Source of the DNA: an uncultured Bacteroides sp.
GTDB taxonomy: Bacteria; Bacteroidota; Bacteroidia; Bacteroidales; Bacteroidaceae
Direction: 5' to 3'
Length of the DNA stretch: 64,000 nucleotides
Assembly (NCBI RefSeq): GCF_963677715.1
Contig: NZ_OY782493.1
Span: 434,001 to 498,000, forward strand
The notes below the pieces were generated by a model. It did not search any database, was not told the DNA's origin, and saw only the letters and a program-made list of their open reading frames with translations. Both the position numbers and the translations under genes were made by a program. Shown here piece after piece: positions 55,501-64,000 of the stretch (position 1 is its first letter; each line of letters begins with the position of its first letter).

Positions 55501-56910
55501 CTATTGGGCGAAGATCAGTCACTCGAAGGCTATTGCCGACAGCTAGAGCGATCTACCACCAATAAAACGGTAGGTGTTATTCTTTGTTTGCTTCTGCTTG
55601 CATCTTTACTGATAGGCTATTATATATTCTATGTACGCAAAAGGTTGATTAATCGGTTCAATTTAGAGCAAGTATTAGATATTAACAAGAAGATTTTTGC
55701 AGCTTCTATCTTACGTTTGCAAGAACCTGCCGAGGTGTTGCAACGCGAAGAAGATACGCTGAAAGAAATTCCACAGAATATAGTCAATGAAGCATTTGAT
55801 GCTGTCAATGAACTTTTGATGATCGATAACATGGGTATCGCCGTTTACCACGAAACGACTCATAAACTTGAATTTGTCTCTAATCCGCATGGTAAGGATA
55901 TGCCCTCCATTGTGCAGCGTTGCTTTGATGAGGCAACCTACCTGGTCGAAGAAACTCTTCAGGCATTTCCTCTTATAGTCGATGCCGGCGGAATGCATCA
56001 ATGTGTGGGGGTGTTGGTTATCGGTAAACAGGAGGCGGATAGGCCCGAAGCTGATAAATTGCTGATAGAGCTGATAGCCCGCTACGTAGCTATTGTTGTT
56101 TTTAATGCCGTGGTGAAGCTGGCCCTGAGATACCGTGATATTGAATCGGCACACGAGGAGACTCATCGGGCTTTGTGGGAAGATAATCTATTGCATGTGC
56201 AAAACATGGTGTTAGATAATTGTTTATCAATCATTAAGCACGAAACCGTGTACTATCCCAGTAAGATAAAGCTAATCATTGATAAACTCAACTTGTTAAC
56301 TCTTTCACCGTCGGAAGAAGGCGAAAGCATAATAGCCATTACCGAACTGATAGAATACTATAAAGGCATTTTCTCGATACTTAGTTTGTGTGCTTCCCGG
56401 CAATTGGAAGAAGTGACCTTTCATCGTTCTGCGATAAGTGTAAGCGATCTCTTCGAACATGCCCAACGATATTTTTATAAGAGGAGTAAGAACCTCCCCA
56501 ATAAGATATTATTCTTGCCAGCCCCTATTGAAGCCCAGGTTACGGGCGATCTTCATTTATTGTGTTTCCTTCTCGAAAATCTGATAGATGAAGCACTCTC
56601 TGTGCCGTGTGACGGTGAGTTACTGTTGCAAGCCCGGGCTGACGATGAATATATCCGTTTTCTGTTTACCGATACACGTCGGCAGAAGACGGTGGAAGAA
56701 CTTAACCAGTTGTTTTACCCCAATCTGGCCCGGATGACCTCCGCCGTACAGGGAGAATTAAGCGGCACCGAATATTTGGTTTGCAAACAAATTATTCGCG
56801 ATCACGATGAGTTTGCCTTACGAAGAGGTTGCCGTATCAATGCCGAGCCGGCTCCCGAAGGAGGTTTTACCGTTTATTTCACCATTCCCCGAAAAATAAA
56901 TAAGTCATAA
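52549..56910 (+). CDS. Tandem sensor-kinase-like lipoprotein (DUF5112/DUF5113-type)
   Basis: A 1453-residue protein made of two similar halves. Half 1: lipoprotein signal with Cys21 (ALFSC), helical TPR-like sensor region, membrane helix at about 438-460, a dimerisation-like helix pair lacking a histidine (MAIVNGINPYIDR), then an intact ATPase with N717, DDGRG (745-749) and GSGFGL (785-790). Half 2 starts with a second lipoprotein signal at M835 with lipobox AFVSC, Cys851; it has a helical sensor region, membrane helix at about 1008-1029, an H-box-like SIIKHETVYYP with His1231, and a C-terminal ATPase remnant with ENLIDEA but no clear G boxes. Domain names are from memory. It is followed 16 bp later by a response regulator, its likely target. 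The architecture suggests cooperation of both halves, perhaps after proteolysis or from a second start at 55051. Confidence 0.85.
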   Translation: MNSRLSIITLCLLFISALFSCAGIAPTKEVRLIDSLNQQAYSFRYKNLDSSFLASTQAYRKASLYSQGKAEACNNLGFCAFMKMDFNKAEQLHGQVYDLTKNELELLIADIGLMKIYQRTAMNKEFYDYRNSAIRRMRRIDEDRNLFVDGHEIVRLNYAYSEFFIVSAIYYYYLQQHPEAVASLNEISKEQYLTTDTSQILYYHYIKGSAALCEGETSVERKLKEFDELYLTWRTAFQNKYTYFEGNGIQGLANLMVTPDNFALFQARRLHALEQLNIPVDSLLPLRLAEISLTKFRQYNDLYQIAAAYVTIGKYLNAHGRYSEALDTLSRALECVNYHHKLYYPNHKDSLQADVLKPFVDRDTVYTELNWMGKSKVKTVPEWISRIREQLSVAYAGMGMKIPSDYNRNIYLDILEYTRQDKQLESRFQALEEESRQLNILISFVVLGLVFVIVLFWIFNNRSKERNRIHIARLKLTLDICQKITASIPSDITEGDEIVQAITTAIQPDMEQLFGATSIRLEVGSDELIKLNTPRKLTKDERALIRIITPYIAWTLENGMTFIALGDEQRQLEKQRYVYEQHIAGNKRQNLIKKSCMAIVNGINPYIDRIINEVHKLTDKGFINDERIKKEKYQYIDELVTTINEYNDILALWIKMKQGTLSLNIENFSLNELFLLVGKGRKAFEMKRQTLSVEPTRAIVKADKALTLFMINTLAENARKYTAEGGNIRIYAHETDEYVEISVEDDGRGLSESDVERILGEKVYDSRMIGIYDASDAEELRQNKGSGFGLMNCKGIIEKYRKTNDLFRVCLFSVESTEGKGSRFFFRLPPGVRKMLGMLLFLLLPLAFVSCDKKASSELRIPTDSISSVDSQKGYEELLNKASLFADTAYYCNVIEDYTLALHYVDSAMNCLNMHYKKYARFPHTYMKLSGDGTPAEIDWWNTMFDSDFHVILDIRNEASVSLLALKQWDAYSYNNAAYTSLYKLLGEDQSLEGYCRQLERSTTNKTVGVILCLLLLASLLIGYYIFYVRKRLINRFNLEQVLDINKKIFAASILRLQEPAEVLQREEDTLKEIPQNIVNEAFDAVNELLMIDNMGIAVYHETTHKLEFVSNPHGKDMPSIVQRCFDEATYLVEETLQAFPLIVDAGGMHQCVGVLVIGKQEADRPEADKLLIELIARYVAIVVFNAVVKLALRYRDIESAHEETHRALWEDNLLHVQNMVLDNCLSIIKHETVYYPSKIKLIIDKLNLLTLSPSEEGESIIAITELIEYYKGIFSILSLCASRQLEEVTFHRSAISVSDLFEHAQRYFYKRSKNLPNKILFLPAPIEAQVTGDLHLLCFLLENLIDEALSVPCDGELLLQARADDEYIRFLFTDTRRQKTVEELNQLFYPNLARMTSAVQGELSGTEYLVCKQIIRDHDEFALRRGCRINAEPAPEGGFTVYFTIPRKINKS

Positions 56911-56925
56911 AATAAAGCGATAAAG

Positions 56926-57657
56926 ATGGAAGAGAGTAGTAAATTTAAAGTGATTATAGTTGAAGACGTGAAGCTCGAGCTGAAAGGAACGGAAGAAATC
57001 TTTCGCCACGAGATACCCAATGCGGAAGTTATCGGCACAGCTATGACTGAAAAAGATTTTTGGCCGTTGATTGAACAAAGGCAACCGGATATGGTGTTGC
57101 TCGACCTTGGGCTCGGAGGATCTACGACGATAGGTGTAGACATCTGTCGCAATATCTGTAAACGATACAAAGGCGTGCGGGTACTCATCTTTACCGGTGA
57201 AATTCTGAACGAGAAGTTATGGGTAGATGTTCTCGATGCCGGAGCCGACGGCATTATTTTAAAAACAGGAGAACTGCTTACGAAAACAGATGTACAAGCA
57301 GTGATGGATGGCAAAAGATTGGTATTTAACTACCCGATACTCGAGAAGATTGTAGATCGTTTCAAGAAATCAGTAGCCAACGATGCCCGTCGGCAAGAGG
57401 CAGTGATTAGCTATGATGTCGATGAATACGATGAACGTTTCCTGCGTCATTTAGCTTTGGGGTATACTAAAGATATGATTGCCGCACTTAAAGGCATGCC
57501 GTTTGGAGTCAAATCGCTCGAAAAAAGACAAAATGATCTCATCGGCCGACTCTTTTCCGAGAGAGAAAGGGTAGGAGTGAATGCCACTCGCCTTGCCGTT
57601 CGTGCTCTCGAGTTGCGCATCATTGATCTTGATAACCTTGAAGCGGATGAAGAATAA
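56926..57657 (+). CDS. Response regulator with LuxR-like C-terminal region
   Basis: A 243-residue regulator. Receiver domain: acidic pair E13-D14, phospho-acceptor D60 in MVLLDLGLGG, Thr in LIFTGE and Lys in ILKTGE. After a linker (130-165) a C-terminal region reads DERFLRHLALGYTKDMIAALKGMPFGVKSLEKRQNDLIGRLF, which has the spacing of a LuxR/NarL helix-turn-helix (LALGYTKDMIAALKG resembles ...GKSNKEIA...) but is diverged; I recall this family as DUF5932. It lies between the tandem kinase and an AbgT transporter and overlaps the latter by 11 bp. Confidence 0.88.
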   Translation: MEESSKFKVIIVEDVKLELKGTEEIFRHEIPNAEVIGTAMTEKDFWPLIEQRQPDMVLLDLGLGGSTTIGVDICRNICKRYKGVRVLIFTGEILNEKLWVDVLDAGADGIILKTGELLTKTDVQAVMDGKRLVFNYPILEKIVDRFKKSVANDARRQEAVISYDVDEYDERFLRHLALGYTKDMIAALKGMPFGVKSLEKRQNDLIGRLFSERERVGVNATRLAVRALELRIIDLDNLEADEE

Positions 57658-59101
57658 ATGGCGCATGCCACACCCCGCCACGATGTTTCTGCTGCTTACG
57701 CTGATTATCATCTTTCTTTCGTGGATATTAGATATCTACGGACTGAGCGTTATACAGCCGCAAACGGGAGAAGAAATTCGTGTGCAAAGCCTCCTCAGTC
57801 CCGAGAGTATACGTTGGCTATTGCGTAACGTAGTAACCAATTTTACCGGTTTTGCACCTCTCGGCTTGGTTATAGTGGCTCTTTTTGGTGTTGGCGTGGC
57901 ACAACATTCGGGCTTCATTAGTGCTTGCATTCGTCGTGGAACGAATAAACATCGTAATCCTCGCCGCATTATCTTATGGGTTATCCTTTTGGGAGTACTT
58001 TCCAATATAGTTGGCGATGCCGGTTACATTATTCTTTTACCCATCGCCGCCACACTTTTTTATTCCGTGGGCCTTCATCCTATAGGTGGCATCATCACTG
58101 CCTACGTATCGGTAGCATGCGGGTATAGTGCCAATCTGGTGCTAAGCACACTCGATCCGCTTATTGCTTCCACTACACAATATGCGGCATTGACCGCTTC
58201 TGTTTATGCTGATAACATAGGCCCTTTGTCTAACTATTATTTTATGTTTGCATCAACCTTTCTCATAGCAGGTATTATCTATTTTGTCACTTGCCGAAAT
58301 TTACTTCCTGCTTTGGGCACCTATACCGGCAGTGTTCGTTTTGAAGGTTACAAACAACTTTCGCACAAAGAACGCCGGGCACTAACCACCTCTTGCATTG
58401 TTGGAGTAATTTATGTGGCACTCATTCTTCTGGCTACCTTTTCACCCTGGGGCATACTCCGAGGGGTGAATGGCGGATTAATCCGTTCGCCTTTTATTAT
58501 GGGAATACTGTTCCTTATCTCTTTCGGCGCCGGACTCATGGGGATGGTTTATGGTTTTGTTTCGGGACGTTATCGCACGGATGGTGATGTAATCGAAGGC
58601 CTTACCCAACCCATGCAGCTATTAAGTATTTATCTGGTCATAGCCTTTTTTGCCGCACAGATGTTTGCTTGTCTGGAATATTCACATCTCGATAAGTGTC
58701 TGGCCATCATTAGTGCCAACCTCTTTTTGTCGCTAGATGTGAGTAACGTGAGCATATTACTCTTATTCATCCTGTTCACTGCAATAATTAACCTTGTCAT
58801 GGTGTCGGCAACAGCCAAATGGGCATTTATGGCTTTTATATTTGTACCAGTGTTTCAGCGCATGGGGATAGCCCCCGAACTTACGCAATGCGCCTATCGT
58901 ATTGGCGATAGCGCCACAAATGCAGTTACCCCCTTTTTGTTCTACATGCCTTTGGTGCTCACCTATATGCAACAGTACGAAGAGCAAACCACGTATGGCT
59001 CTTTGCTGAAGTATACTTGGCGTTACTCCATATACATCCTTGTGTTGTGGAGCCTACTCCTTCTTTTTTGGCATATAACAGGTTTACCCTTAGGATTATA
59101 G
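57647..59101 (+). CDS. AbgT-family transporter
   Basis: A 484-residue inner-membrane protein with about eleven to thirteen hydrophobic segments. Family features: SLLSPESIRWLLRNVVTNFTGFAPLGLVIVALFGVGVAQHSGFISA near the start, NIVGDAGYIILLPIAATLFYSVGLHPIGGIITAYVSVACGYSANLVLSTLDPLIASTTQ in the first repeat, and VMVSATAKWAFMAFIFVPVFQRMGIAPELTQCAYRIGDSATNAVTPFLFYMPLVL in the second. AbgT proteins import p-aminobenzoyl-glutamate or export sulfonamides with proton or sodium exchange. The frame opens at 57581, but the ATG at 57647 (11-bp overlap with the regulator) is a better start. Position suggests regulation by the adjacent two-component system. Confidence 0.9.
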   Translation: MKNKWRMPHPATMFLLLTLIIIFLSWILDIYGLSVIQPQTGEEIRVQSLLSPESIRWLLRNVVTNFTGFAPLGLVIVALFGVGVAQHSGFISACIRRGTNKHRNPRRIILWVILLGVLSNIVGDAGYIILLPIAATLFYSVGLHPIGGIITAYVSVACGYSANLVLSTLDPLIASTTQYAALTASVYADNIGPLSNYYFMFASTFLIAGIIYFVTCRNLLPALGTYTGSVRFEGYKQLSHKERRALTTSCIVGVIYVALILLATFSPWGILRGVNGGLIRSPFIMGILFLISFGAGLMGMVYGFVSGRYRTDGDVIEGLTQPMQLLSIYLVIAFFAAQMFACLEYSHLDKCLAIISANLFLSLDVSNVSILLLFILFTAIINLVMVSATAKWAFMAFIFVPVFQRMGIAPELTQCAYRIGDSATNAVTPFLFYMPLVLTYMQQYEEQTTYGSLLKYTWRYSIYILVLWSLLLLFWHITGLPLGL

Positions 59102-59144
59102 CTCTTGTCGGCGGAATAAAGGAATGAAAAAGTAATAAAATCGT

Positions 59145-59174
59145 TTTGAGATTCGGCAAAAAGAGTTACCTTTG
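59145..59174 (+). promoter_or_regulatory. Promoter of tRNA-Arg
   Basis: TTTG at 59145-59148 and TACCTTTG at 59167-59174 with an 18-bp spacer form a near-perfect Bacteroidales promoter 16 bp before the tRNA 5' end. Confidence 0.7.
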
Positions 59175-59190
59175 CACCGCAATTAAAGCT

Positions 59191-59264
<74 letters not shown>

Positions 59265-59274
59265 CTTCAATAAC

Positions 59275-59304
59275 GAGCTGTAAATCAATGATTTACGGCT
59301 CTTT
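59275..59304 (+). terminator. Terminator after tRNA-Arg
   Basis: GAGCTGTAAATC (59275-59286) pairs with GATTTACGGCTC (59290-59301) with one wobble pair and a 3-nt loop, followed by TTTTCTTTTC. Confidence 0.85.
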
Positions 59305-59448
59305 TCTTTTCTTGAAAACGTTGTGATCTTTCAAATAGAATTATGGATTACTCATTATTCCTGGGGTTTTAACAACTCAGGCATATAATTTCATGACTCT
59401 AAAGAGGAAAAACTCCATGTCATCTACTCCTCTGAATGTTGCTCTAAA

Positions 59449-59463
59449 GGGGATCAGATCCCC
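59449..59463 (-). terminator. GC-rich palindrome at the trailer end of the CRISPR array
   Basis: GGGGATC, A, GATCCCC is a perfect inverted repeat 9 bp before the first repeat. On the minus strand it is a 6-bp stem with a 3-nt loop followed by TTTAG, a possible weak terminator for an array transcript coming from the right. The other bases between the tRNA terminator and the array (59305-59448) show no gene or motif. Confidence 0.35.
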
Positions 59464-59472
59464 CGATAGCGC

Positions 59473-62400
59473 GTTTCAATTCCATAAGGTACAATTAAAG
59501 GCTAGGACATACACCTGAAAATATATAATCTACATTGTTTCAATTCCATAAGGTACAATTAAAGGGAATAATAGATTATTCGCAGTGCGTTTATTCTTTG
59601 TTTCAATTCCATAAGGTACAGTTAAAGGAACCAGTTCACCCAAGTCTATATTTGTTACTCCGTCGTTTCAATTCCATAAGGTACAATTAAAGGCTCTTGT
59701 GCGAGATGTATCGGTAGTATATAGCACGTTTCAATTCCATAAGGTACAATTAAAGGCAAACGCTTATATGACAAGGTATTACAACCTTTTCAGTTTCAAT
59801 TCCATAAGGTACAATTAAAGGACAGACTGTCCGATTGCATATCAACTTTCTGCATCGTTTCAATTCCATAAGGTACAATTAAAGGTTAGAGCTACATTTC
59901 GTTTTGCTGTTTATATAAGGTTTCAATTCCATAAGGTACAATTAAAGGCCCGCTACAGCACTACAACTTACGAACGCTATCTTGTGTTTCAATTCCATAA
60001 GGTACAATTAAAGGTTTAAAAGACCGTGAGGGCACTAAGTTTTATCTACGTTTCAATTCCATAAGGTACAATTAAAGGAAAGCCGGGAGCGGTTTTCCGT
60101 AGCTGTCACTTCTTGTTTCAATTCCATAAGGTACAATTAAAGGAAAGAGGCTGACGATAAAGAACTTGAGACGTTAGAGCGTTTCAATTCCATAAGGTAC
60201 AATTAAAGGCTTCTCAAAATCTACAAGTTACTTCAGATGAAACTTGTTTCAATTCCATAAGGTACAATTAAAGGCGAAGAAGGATATCTATGTTTATATC
60301 TTGAATATTAGTTTCAATTCCATAAGGTACAATTAAAGGTCACGTAAAATGGTATAAGGATACCGTGGAATGGGGTTTCAATTCCATAAGGTACAATTAA
60401 AGGAAAAAAGAGTACGCAAAGAGTTTGCCCCGCTCAACTGTTTCAATTCCATAAGGTACAATTAAAGGCCCGCCTTGTCCAGTTCGTCAAGTTCTCCTTT
60501 AACCGTTTCAATTCCATAAGGTACAATTAAAGGCGGTGGTTATTCCGATGATTACGTGCAGGGTTATAGTTTCAATTCCATAAGGTACAATTAAAGGCGA
60601 GCTGAAACTTAATGCCCTTGTTAGTATATGTAGAGTTTCAATTCCATAAGGTACAATTAAAGGTCTCAGACATTGAGCCCAATGGATTCATTTATATAGT
60701 TTCAATTCCATAAGGTACAATTAAAGGGACGAAGGCAAAGAAACTCCGGAGTTGGAATTTGAAGTTTCAATTCCATAAGGTACAATTAAAGGCGTGTTTA
60801 GCTGAAATAGACGCCTCACCAGAAATTTGTTTCAATTCCATAAGGTACAATTAAAGGTATATCTTAAGATAAGATATAATTAGATTATATAAGTTTCAAT
60901 TCCATAAGGTACAATTAAAGGCGTGTTTAGCTGAAATAGACGCCTCACCAGAAATTTGTTTCAATTCCATAAGGTACAATTAAAGGCGGCCCTGCACAAC
61001 GCTTACACGCTTTCCTTGTGTGTTTCAATTCCATAAGGTACAATTAAAGGCTTGCACAATCAAGTAGTTGGCATTAAACGAGATAAGTTTCAATTCCATA
61101 AGGTACAATTAAAGGCCGAAAAGGCTATGTCCAAAAAATCCGTCGTATAGTTTCAATTCCATAAGGTACAATTAAAGGACCAAAGTAAAGAAACCCATCC
61201 TTTAGATTTAATGAGTTTCAATTCCATAAGGTACAATTAAAGGCAAGATGTTCCAACGACTTTCTGACTAATGAAGTAAGTTTCAATTCCATAAGGTACA
61301 ATTAAAGGTCTTTTTTGCTCGATTTTCCACAACTCCAAAAATTCGTTTCAATTCCATAAGGTACAATTAAAGGTGTATAACTCCGTGTCCTTATAATAGG
61401 CCAGACAACGTTTCAATTCCATAAGGTACAATTAAAGGAATAAATAGCCATGAATGAAATAGTATTCGGAGTGAGTTTCAATTCCATAAGGTACAATTAA
61501 AGGCCTACATTAACAATATGTAGATAGCTGCATTACTAAGTTTCAATTCCATAAGGTACAATTAAAGGCTTTCGATATTCAGAAGCAACATTAAATAAAT
61601 CTTCGTTTCAATTCCATAAGGTACAATTAAAGGTATATAAGCCTTACTTCAATATATTTTAGCCTAAAAAGTTTCAATTCCATAAGGTACAATTAAAGGG
61701 ATTACGAAGACGGGAAATTGAACGTAATAGAGTTCAGTTTCAATTCCATAAGGTACAATTAAAGGAATTGACTACGAGCTGCGTAAGGCTGTCTTATCGG
61801 GGTTTCAATTCCATAAGGTACAATTAAAGGCACCGGAGTTGTAAATGACCTGCTGGCTAACATACACGTTTCAATTCCATAAGGTACAATTAAAGGCGTA
61901 AAAACACATTACGCACAACGTATAAAAAGATCGTTTCAATTCCATAAGGTACAATTAAAGGAAAGTGTCTGATTCTTGATCTATTATAGCTAAAAAAGTT
62001 TCAATTCCATAAGGTACAATTAAAGGAAATTCCTGCGCTATCGGGTACGGGCAAGGAAGATGTTTCAATTCCATAAGGTACAATTAAAGGATTGAAGGCT
62101 CTGTTTCGCAAGGACTAGAGCAGACAAGTTTCAATTCCATAAGGTACAATTAAAGGATATCTTCACGTACTAAGGCTGGCGTAAGGGCTGCAAGTTTCAA
62201 TTCCATAAGGTACAATTAAAGGATCCATGAATGAGGATGAATTATATCTTATGGTTAGTTTCAATTCCATAAGGTACAATTAAAGGAAAGTGTCTGATTC
62301 TTGATCTATTATAGCTAAAAAAGTTTCAATTCCATAAGGTACAATTAAAGGTGCAATAATCGCACCGTGTTTCTTTATCATATTTATGTTTCAATTCCAT

Positions 62401-64000
62401 AAGGTACAATTAAAGGGGTCGGAAATATAAAGGCGAGGTTGGTGTTATCTTTGTTTCAATTCCATAAGGTACAATTAAAGGAAAGATCTGGTTTGACGGC
62501 GAGAACTGGAGACTTATGTTTCAATTCCATAAGGTACAATTAAAGGGCTGAAATAGACGCTGCACCAGAAATTGTTGAGTTGGTTTCAATTCCATAAGGT
62601 ACAATTAAAGGCAGTTTGAAGTTATGTGTTATTACACGGAAAGCGACGTTTCAATTCCATAAGGTACAATTAAAGGATTATTTAAAAATATTAATAAAGT
62701 CCTAATCTCTTTGTTTCAATTCCATAAGGTACAATTAAAGGCGGCTATACAATAGTAGTTACATATCTGCAATTCTCGTTTCAATTCCATAAGGTACAAT
62801 TAAAGGCTTACTTTTAGATACTAACTTACTAAAATATACTTAGTTTCAATTCCATAAGGTACAATTAAAGGACGTTGTATTTGTTCATCCGTGTACTAAT
62901 TGTATTAGTTTCAATTCCATAAGGTACAATTAAAGGGGCCGCAGCAACAGAGCTTACGCAGACCGTGAAAAGGGTTTCAATTCCATAAGGTACAATTAAA
63001 GGTTACGCCGTCTGGTGCTAAGCCTGTAATCTGAACGTTTCAATTCCATAAGGTACAATTAAAGGTCATTAACACTTGCAGGGCCGGGTTCAGCTTTGTA
63101 TAGTTTCAATTCCATAAGGTACAATTAAAGGTCTGAAGAGGCTCTTCAATTTAATAAAGATAACAAGTTTCAATTCCATAAGGTACAATTAAAGGAGCTG
63201 GAAACATTCCTCCTTATTTGATCGGAGGAGTTTCAATTCCATAAGGTACAATTAAAGGAAGATTTAATAGATGCATCCGTCAAAGATGGTAGCAGTTTCA
63301 ATTCCATAAGGTACAATTAAAGGGGTGTACTGAATGCGGTCATACATGGAAACCAACCGGTTTCAATTCCATAAGGTACAATTAAAGGAGCTAACGAATT
63401 TCTTTCAACGATTGAATTTAATGAGTTTCAATTCCATAAGGTACAATTAAAGGAACTATTTGCTTTATTGGCAATCGTGTTCTGAAGGCGTTTCAATTCC
63501 ATAAGGTACAATTAAAGGCCGGCTGTGCTTACAGAGAATCTATTTCAGGATAATAGTTTCAATTCCATAAGGTACAATTAAAGGTGGACTATGTGCGGTT
63601 ATGATGAGAACAAAGACGTGGTTTCAATTCCATAAGGTACAATTAAAGGCTGTTTTGTGGCTAGGTCCTGATACGCTTCAACTGTTTCAATTCCATAAGG
63701 TACAATTAAAGGCAGGTGAAATATTACAATCAAATGCAATAGTAAAAGGTTTCAATTCCATAAGGTACAATTAAAGGCTTCCATCTCTCCGATAAAACCA
63801 AGTTTCTTACCCGGTTTCAATTCCATAAGGTACAATTAAAGGACCGTTTGCCAATCCCTCAACGATATTCTCACAAAGTTTCAATTCCATAAGGTACAAT
63901 TAAAGGTTGAGAGCAATCGTTCAAGCAGCTTGTCACTCTTCTGCGTTTCAATTCCATAAGGTACAATTAAAGGCTTCATTCTATTCGCAGATTGTGTTCT
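59473..64000 (-). CRISPR. CRISPR array, 70 repeats, continuing beyond the window
   Basis: Seventy copies of a 29-bp repeat (plus strand begins GTTTCAATTCC, ends AATTAAAGG), first at 59473-59501 and last at 63945-63973, separated by 69 spacers of 34-38 bp (mostly 36); a 70th spacer is cut by the window edge. All repeats look identical except the third (59600-59628), which has G for A at 59621. The minus-strand form ends in ATTGAAAC, the typical 5' handle of crRNAs from type I-B and type III systems, so transcription is most likely leftward and the leader should be right of 64,000. No cas gene is visible, so the subtype is not certain. Spacers 60793-60828 and 60922-60957 are identical, as are 61962-61997 and 62287-62322. 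Confidence 0.99.

Noticed and set aside
52549-56910. The 1453-residue frame as an assembly or frameshift fusion of two genes
   Set aside because: The frame is open throughout, base composition is even, and the junction has no stop or frameshift. I also recall proteins of this layout in other Bacteroidales.
59473-64000. Plus-strand transcription of the CRISPR array with a leader between the tRNA and repeat 1
   Set aside because: The 170 bp before repeat 1 are not a typical leader, contain a palindrome close to the repeat, and the plus-strand repeat ends in AAAGG and not in the usual handle. It cannot be excluded without the right flank.

Overview
The window is chromosomal DNA from a member of the Bacteroidales, most likely Bacteroides or a close relative. 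The evidence is the gene content (GH95 and GH31 glycosidases, carboxypeptidase-regulated TonB receptor, DUF4301, DUF4876 and DUF4857-type proteins), the atpD-C-x-B-E-F-H-A-G ATP synthase order, and repeated -7 boxes of the form TAnnTTTG instead of a sigma70 -10. Coding density is high and the genes look vertically inherited. Domain-of-unknown-function names are from memory and were not checked by search.

Layout. 1-3.7 kb: end of a HAD phosphatase, a type II NADH dehydrogenase, panB and an overlapping MFS gene. 3.7-8.8 kb (minus): a RelA-type (p)ppGpp synthetase, a diacylglycerol/undecaprenol kinase and a secreted GH95 fucosidase. 9.0-12.2 kb: DUF4301, msrA, purT. 12.5-19.9 kb: a complete F1Fo ATP synthase operon. 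19.9-25.0 kb: a histidine kinase/response regulator operon with four 22-bp direct repeats before the regulator gene, divergent from an outer-membrane beta-barrel gene. 25.3-28.2 kb: fhs and an MscS channel. 28.4-37.8 kb: an eight-gene operon (TonB receptor, DUF4876 lipoprotein, outer-membrane protein, OB-fold lipoprotein, PepSY-type membrane protein, ABC ATPase, permease, DUF4857) that looks like an envelope uptake system for a metal, heme or similar cargo. 38.0-45.0 kb (minus): GH31, glyA, and pyrB-pyrI-flavin reductase-OMP. 45.3-51.3 kb: PBP1A, a FolK-like protein, kdsB, an M16 homologue without zinc ligands, and a 14-repeat MORN protein. 51.4-52.3 kb (minus): prs. 52.5-59.1 kb: a 1453-residue tandem sensor-kinase-like lipoprotein, its response regulator and an AbgT transporter. 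A tRNA-Arg(UCU) follows.

From 59,473 to the right edge the window is one CRISPR array: 70 repeats of 29 bp, spacers of 34-38 bp, still running at base 64,000. No cas gene is in view. The reverse complement of the repeat ends in ATTGAAAC, the usual crRNA 5' handle of type I-B/III systems, so the array is probably transcribed on the minus strand with leader and cas genes beyond 64,000; the end near the tRNA would be the old, trailer end. The array has two exactly duplicated spacers and one pair of overlapping, slightly different spacers that read as two versions of the same viral protein segment.

The most unusual observations are (1) the 1453-residue protein, whose first kinase module has an intact ATPase but no phosphoacceptor histidine while the second has the histidine but a decayed ATPase, with a second lipoprotein signal between them; (2) the 22-bp repeat array before the response regulator; (3) the eight-gene TonB/ABC operon with a CxHxCxH lipoprotein; and (4) the redundant spacers.
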